Below are positions 61,997 through 64,000 of a stretch of DNA of 64,000 nt, piece after piece. Numbering within the stretch: position 1 is the stretch's first letter; every line of letters starts with the position of its first letter. A model generated the notes under the pieces. That model was not told the DNA's origin and ran no database searches. It saw nothing but the letters and a program-made list of their open reading frames with translations. Made by a program: the position numbers and the translations under genes. This stretch comes from IDS-8 sp036381215 (lineage in GTDB: Bacteria > Pseudomonadota > Gammaproteobacteria > Steroidobacterales > Woeseiaceae): positions 29,009-93,008 of the forward strand of contig DASVDF010000079.1 of assembly GCA_036381215.1 (NCBI GenBank), given 5' to 3'.

Positions 61997-62971
61997 TCAG
62001 TCGAGCGTTTCCTGGATGGCGTCGACGATCTTCGCGACGCTCGGCATGTAGTCCATCTCGCGGCGGAACAGCGGCATGACCACGTCGTAGCCGGTCACGC
62101 GGCGGATCGGTGCCTGCAGGTCGTACAACCCCCGCTCGCTCACTATGGCAGCAACCTCCGCGCCGACGCCGCCGGTGCGTGCCGCTTCGTGGATGATGAC
62201 GAGCCGGCCGGTCTTCTCCACCGATTCGAGAATCGTGTCGTAGTCGATCGGGCTGATCGTGGCGAGATCGATCACCTCGCAGCTCACGCCGCTCTTCGCC
62301 ATCCGATCCGCCGCCTTGAGCGTCTCGTAGGTCATGGCGCCCCAGGTCACGAGCGTGATGTCCTCGCCTTCGCGCAGGATATAGCAGACGTCGAGCGGCA
62401 GCGCCTTGCCGTTGTCCTCGACGCTCTGGCGGTTCAGGCGATAGATGCGTTTCGGCTCGAGGAAGACCACCGGGTCGGGATCGCGGATCGCGGCGAGCAG
62501 GAGTCCGTAGGCGCGCGCGGGCGAGGAGGGGATCACGACGCGCACGCCGGGCATATGCGCAAAAATCGCTTCCGTGCTCTCCGAGTGGTGCTCCGGCGCG
62601 TGGATGCCGCCGCCGAAGGGTGCACGCAGCACCATCGGGCAGGCGAGGCGGCCGCGCGTGCGGTTCCGCAGGCGTCCGGCGTGATTGATCATCTGATCGA
62701 CCGTGGGATAGATGAATCCCATGAACTGGATCTCGGCCACGGGGCGCATGCCCTGCGCCGCCATGCCGATCGAGACGCCGGCGATCATGCCCTCCGCGAG
62801 CGGCGTGTCCATGACGCGCTCGGCGCCGAAGCGCGCCTGCAGCCCGGCGGTCGCGCGGAATACCCCGCCGTTCACGCCGACGTCCTCTCCCAGCACGACC
62901 ACGCGTGGGTCGTGCTCGAGCTCCCAGGCGAGCGCCATCGTTACGGCGTCGATGAGCGTGACGTCAGCCAT
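61997..62971 (-). CDS. 2-oxoacid dehydrogenase E1 beta subunit
   Basis: A 324-residue transketolase-like subunit. VVLGEDVGVNGGVFRATAGL, DTPLAEGMIAGVSIGMAAQG and RAPFGGGIHAPEHHSES (containing the active-site His) are typical of the beta chain of alpha2-beta2 pyruvate or branched-chain dehydrogenases. ATG 62971 overlaps the E1-alpha end by 8 bases; ATG 62977 is an alternative. E3 is not in the window. Confidence 0.9.
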   Translation of the reverse strand: MADVTLIDAVTMALAWELEHDPRVVVLGEDVGVNGGVFRATAGLQARFGAERVMDTPLAEGMIAGVSIGMAAQGMRPVAEIQFMGFIYPTVDQMINHAGRLRNRTRGRLACPMVLRAPFGGGIHAPEHHSESTEAIFAHMPGVRVVIPSSPARAYGLLLAAIRDPDPVVFLEPKRIYRLNRQSVEDNGKALPLDVCYILREGEDITLVTWGAMTYETLKAADRMAKSGVSCEVIDLATISPIDYDTILESVEKTGRLVIIHEAARTGGVGAEVAAIVSERGLYDLQAPIRRVTGYDVVMPLFRREMDYMPSVAKIVDAIQETLD

Positions 62972-64000
62972 GCCCATTGCCGTTCTGGTCGGCGTACCTG
63001 AGCGCGTGGTCGCGCTGCTCCTCGAGCGCAACCGGCAAGTCCGCGTACATGTAATCGAAGATGTCCTCGACCGGCATTTTCGGCGTGTTGAGATACCGCT
63101 GCACTGCCTGGTCGACCTTCGCCGCCGCTTCGTCCAGCAGCTGCCGCTCCTGCGCATCGTCCCACGCGCCGAGCCCGGTCAGGTACTTGCGCAGGCGGAT
63201 CAGCGGCTCCAGCCGGCGGGCCGCCTCGACCTCGTCCTTGCGGCGATAACGGCTCGCGTCGTCGGCGGTCGTATGATCGCTCAGGCGATAGGTGACCGCT
63301 TCGATCAGCGTCGGGCCGTCCCCCTTGCGCGCACGTTCCAGCGCGCGCTCCACCCAGTGGCGGACCGCGATGACGTCGTTGCCGTCCACCTGGATTCCCG
63401 GAATGCCGGCCGCTACGGCCTTCTGCGCCAGCGTTTTCGTGCCGGTCTGCAGCTCGATCGGCACCGAGATCGCCCACTTGTTGTTCACGACCATGAAGAC
63501 CATCGGCAGCTTGCGCGCGCCGGCGATGTTGATCGCCTCATAAAATGCGCCCTCCGACGTGCCGCCGTCCCCGTTCGCACACACCGCGCAGCGCTGCTCC
63601 CCGCGCAACTGGAACGCCATGGCCGCGCCCGCCGCGTGCAGGCACTGCGTTGCGATCGGCACACAGAAAGGAAAATCATGGCGGGAGCTCGCGAAATCGC
63701 TGCCGCGCTCGTCGCCGCCCCAGTAAAGCAGCACTTCGTGCATCTGCACGCCGCGCCAGAACATGGCGCCGTACTCGCGATAGCTCGGGGCAAAGACGTC
63801 GTCCGGACGCATGGCGGCGGCCATGCCGATGTGCGTGGCCTCGTGCCCAAGGCAGGACGCATACGTCCCGAGCTTGCCGGTCCGCTGCAGGTTCACCGCC
63901 TTGGTGTCGAACACGCGCGTTTCGGTCATCAGGCGGTACATCGCGACGAGCTCGTCCGTGTTGCGTGCGAGCTCGGGCGTGTCCTTCCTGGCGTTGCCTT
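62964..64000 (-). CDS. 2-oxoacid dehydrogenase E1 alpha subunit (partial, 5' end outside)
   Basis: About 345 residues of a thiamine-diphosphate-dependent E1 alpha. LQRTGKLGTYASCLGHEA, the TPP motif GDGGTSEGAFYEAINIAG with VVNNKWAIS, and the phosphorylation-loop region TYRLSDHTTADDASRYR are clear. The frame is open past an internal ATG (63941) to the right edge (residues ARKDTPELARNTDELVAMYR), where homology continues, so the true start lies outside. It is the first visible gene of the alpha-beta-E2 operon. Pyruvate versus branched-chain specificity cannot be settled here. Confidence 0.9.
   Translation of the reverse strand, partial: GNARKDTPELARNTDELVAMYRLMTETRVFDTKAVNLQRTGKLGTYASCLGHEATHIGMAAAMRPDDVFAPSYREYGAMFWRGVQMHEVLLYWGGDERGSDFASSRHDFPFCVPIATQCLHAAGAAMAFQLRGEQRCAVCANGDGGTSEGAFYEAINIAGARKLPMVFMVVNNKWAISVPIELQTGTKTLAQKAVAAGIPGIQVDGNDVIAVRHWVERALERARKGDGPTLIEAVTYRLSDHTTADDASRYRRKDEVEAARRLEPLIRLRKYLTGLGAWDDAQERQLLDEAAAKVDQAVQRYLNTPKMPVEDIFDYMYADLPVALEEQRDHALRYADQNGNGHG

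Overview
The window is a GC-rich chromosomal segment of a proteobacterium. GlnRS, a Zur-type Fur protein, TesB, the ~1600-residue NAD-glutamate dehydrogenase and a RAYT transposase all point to Gammaproteobacteria; this is inference from gene content, since no rRNA gene is present. No tRNA, CRISPR array, phage module or complete insertion sequence was seen.

Region 1 (1-12,100): the 3' part of a phytoene-dehydrogenase-like flavoprotein, an IclR regulator, then a tightly packed minus-strand operon. In transcription order it encodes a class III aminotransferase, two more phytoene-dehydrogenase-like flavoproteins, a GcvT-like tetrahydrofolate protein, an NDP-forming acyl-CoA synthetase and a PuuC-like aldehyde dehydrogenase. 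It diverges from a BetI-like TetR gene across a palindromic operator candidate. The substrate is unknown.

Region 2 (12,300-29,400): polyamine uptake and breakdown. An acyl-CoA dehydrogenase is followed by potFGHI (import), maiA, puuD, puuA, spuC, speB, puuR, puuB, an omega-aminotransferase and an MmsA-type dehydrogenase. With the PuuC-like enzyme of region 1, all four gamma-glutamylation steps from putrescine to GABA are present, plus a transaminase route and agmatine entry.

Region 3 (29,700-36,000): a MetF-like reductase, XdhC, a secreted protein with a suspect 3' end, and an unusual membrane protein joining two receiver-like domains, a transmembrane helix, helical repeats and a TonB C-terminal domain.

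Region 4 (36,300-42,450): thrS divergent from zur-glnS, then a RAYT (REP-associated tyrosine transposase).

Region 5 (42,600-54,200): a two-subunit acyl-CoA dehydrogenase with a SAM-hydrolase-family protein; molybdopterin synthesis genes moaA, moaC, mobA, moaD, moaE and a MocA-like transferase; then MaoC, acyl-CoA ligase, an SDR-like protein and tesB.

Region 6 (54,200-64,000): gpmA, NAD-glutamate dehydrogenase, and E2, E1-beta and E1-alpha of a 2-oxoacid dehydrogenase complex, the last running off the right edge.

The most striking feature is a dispersed repeat family with the core GGGACACCCA (a GGG-ACA-CCC mini-hairpin). It forms irregular clusters in at least seven places (about 1.2, 24.2, 35.9, 38.6, 44.0, 47.6 and 55 kb). 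The sequence beside the core differs from place to place and often copies the neighbouring gene end. Copies overlap or abut the stop codons of speB, puuR, moaC, the glutamate dehydrogenase gene and (degenerate) glnS, and one cluster lies in frame inside an acyl-CoA dehydrogenase gene. Classical GTAG-type REP hairpins, a 23-bp perfect inverted repeat and a CTAG-flanked MITE-like element are also present.
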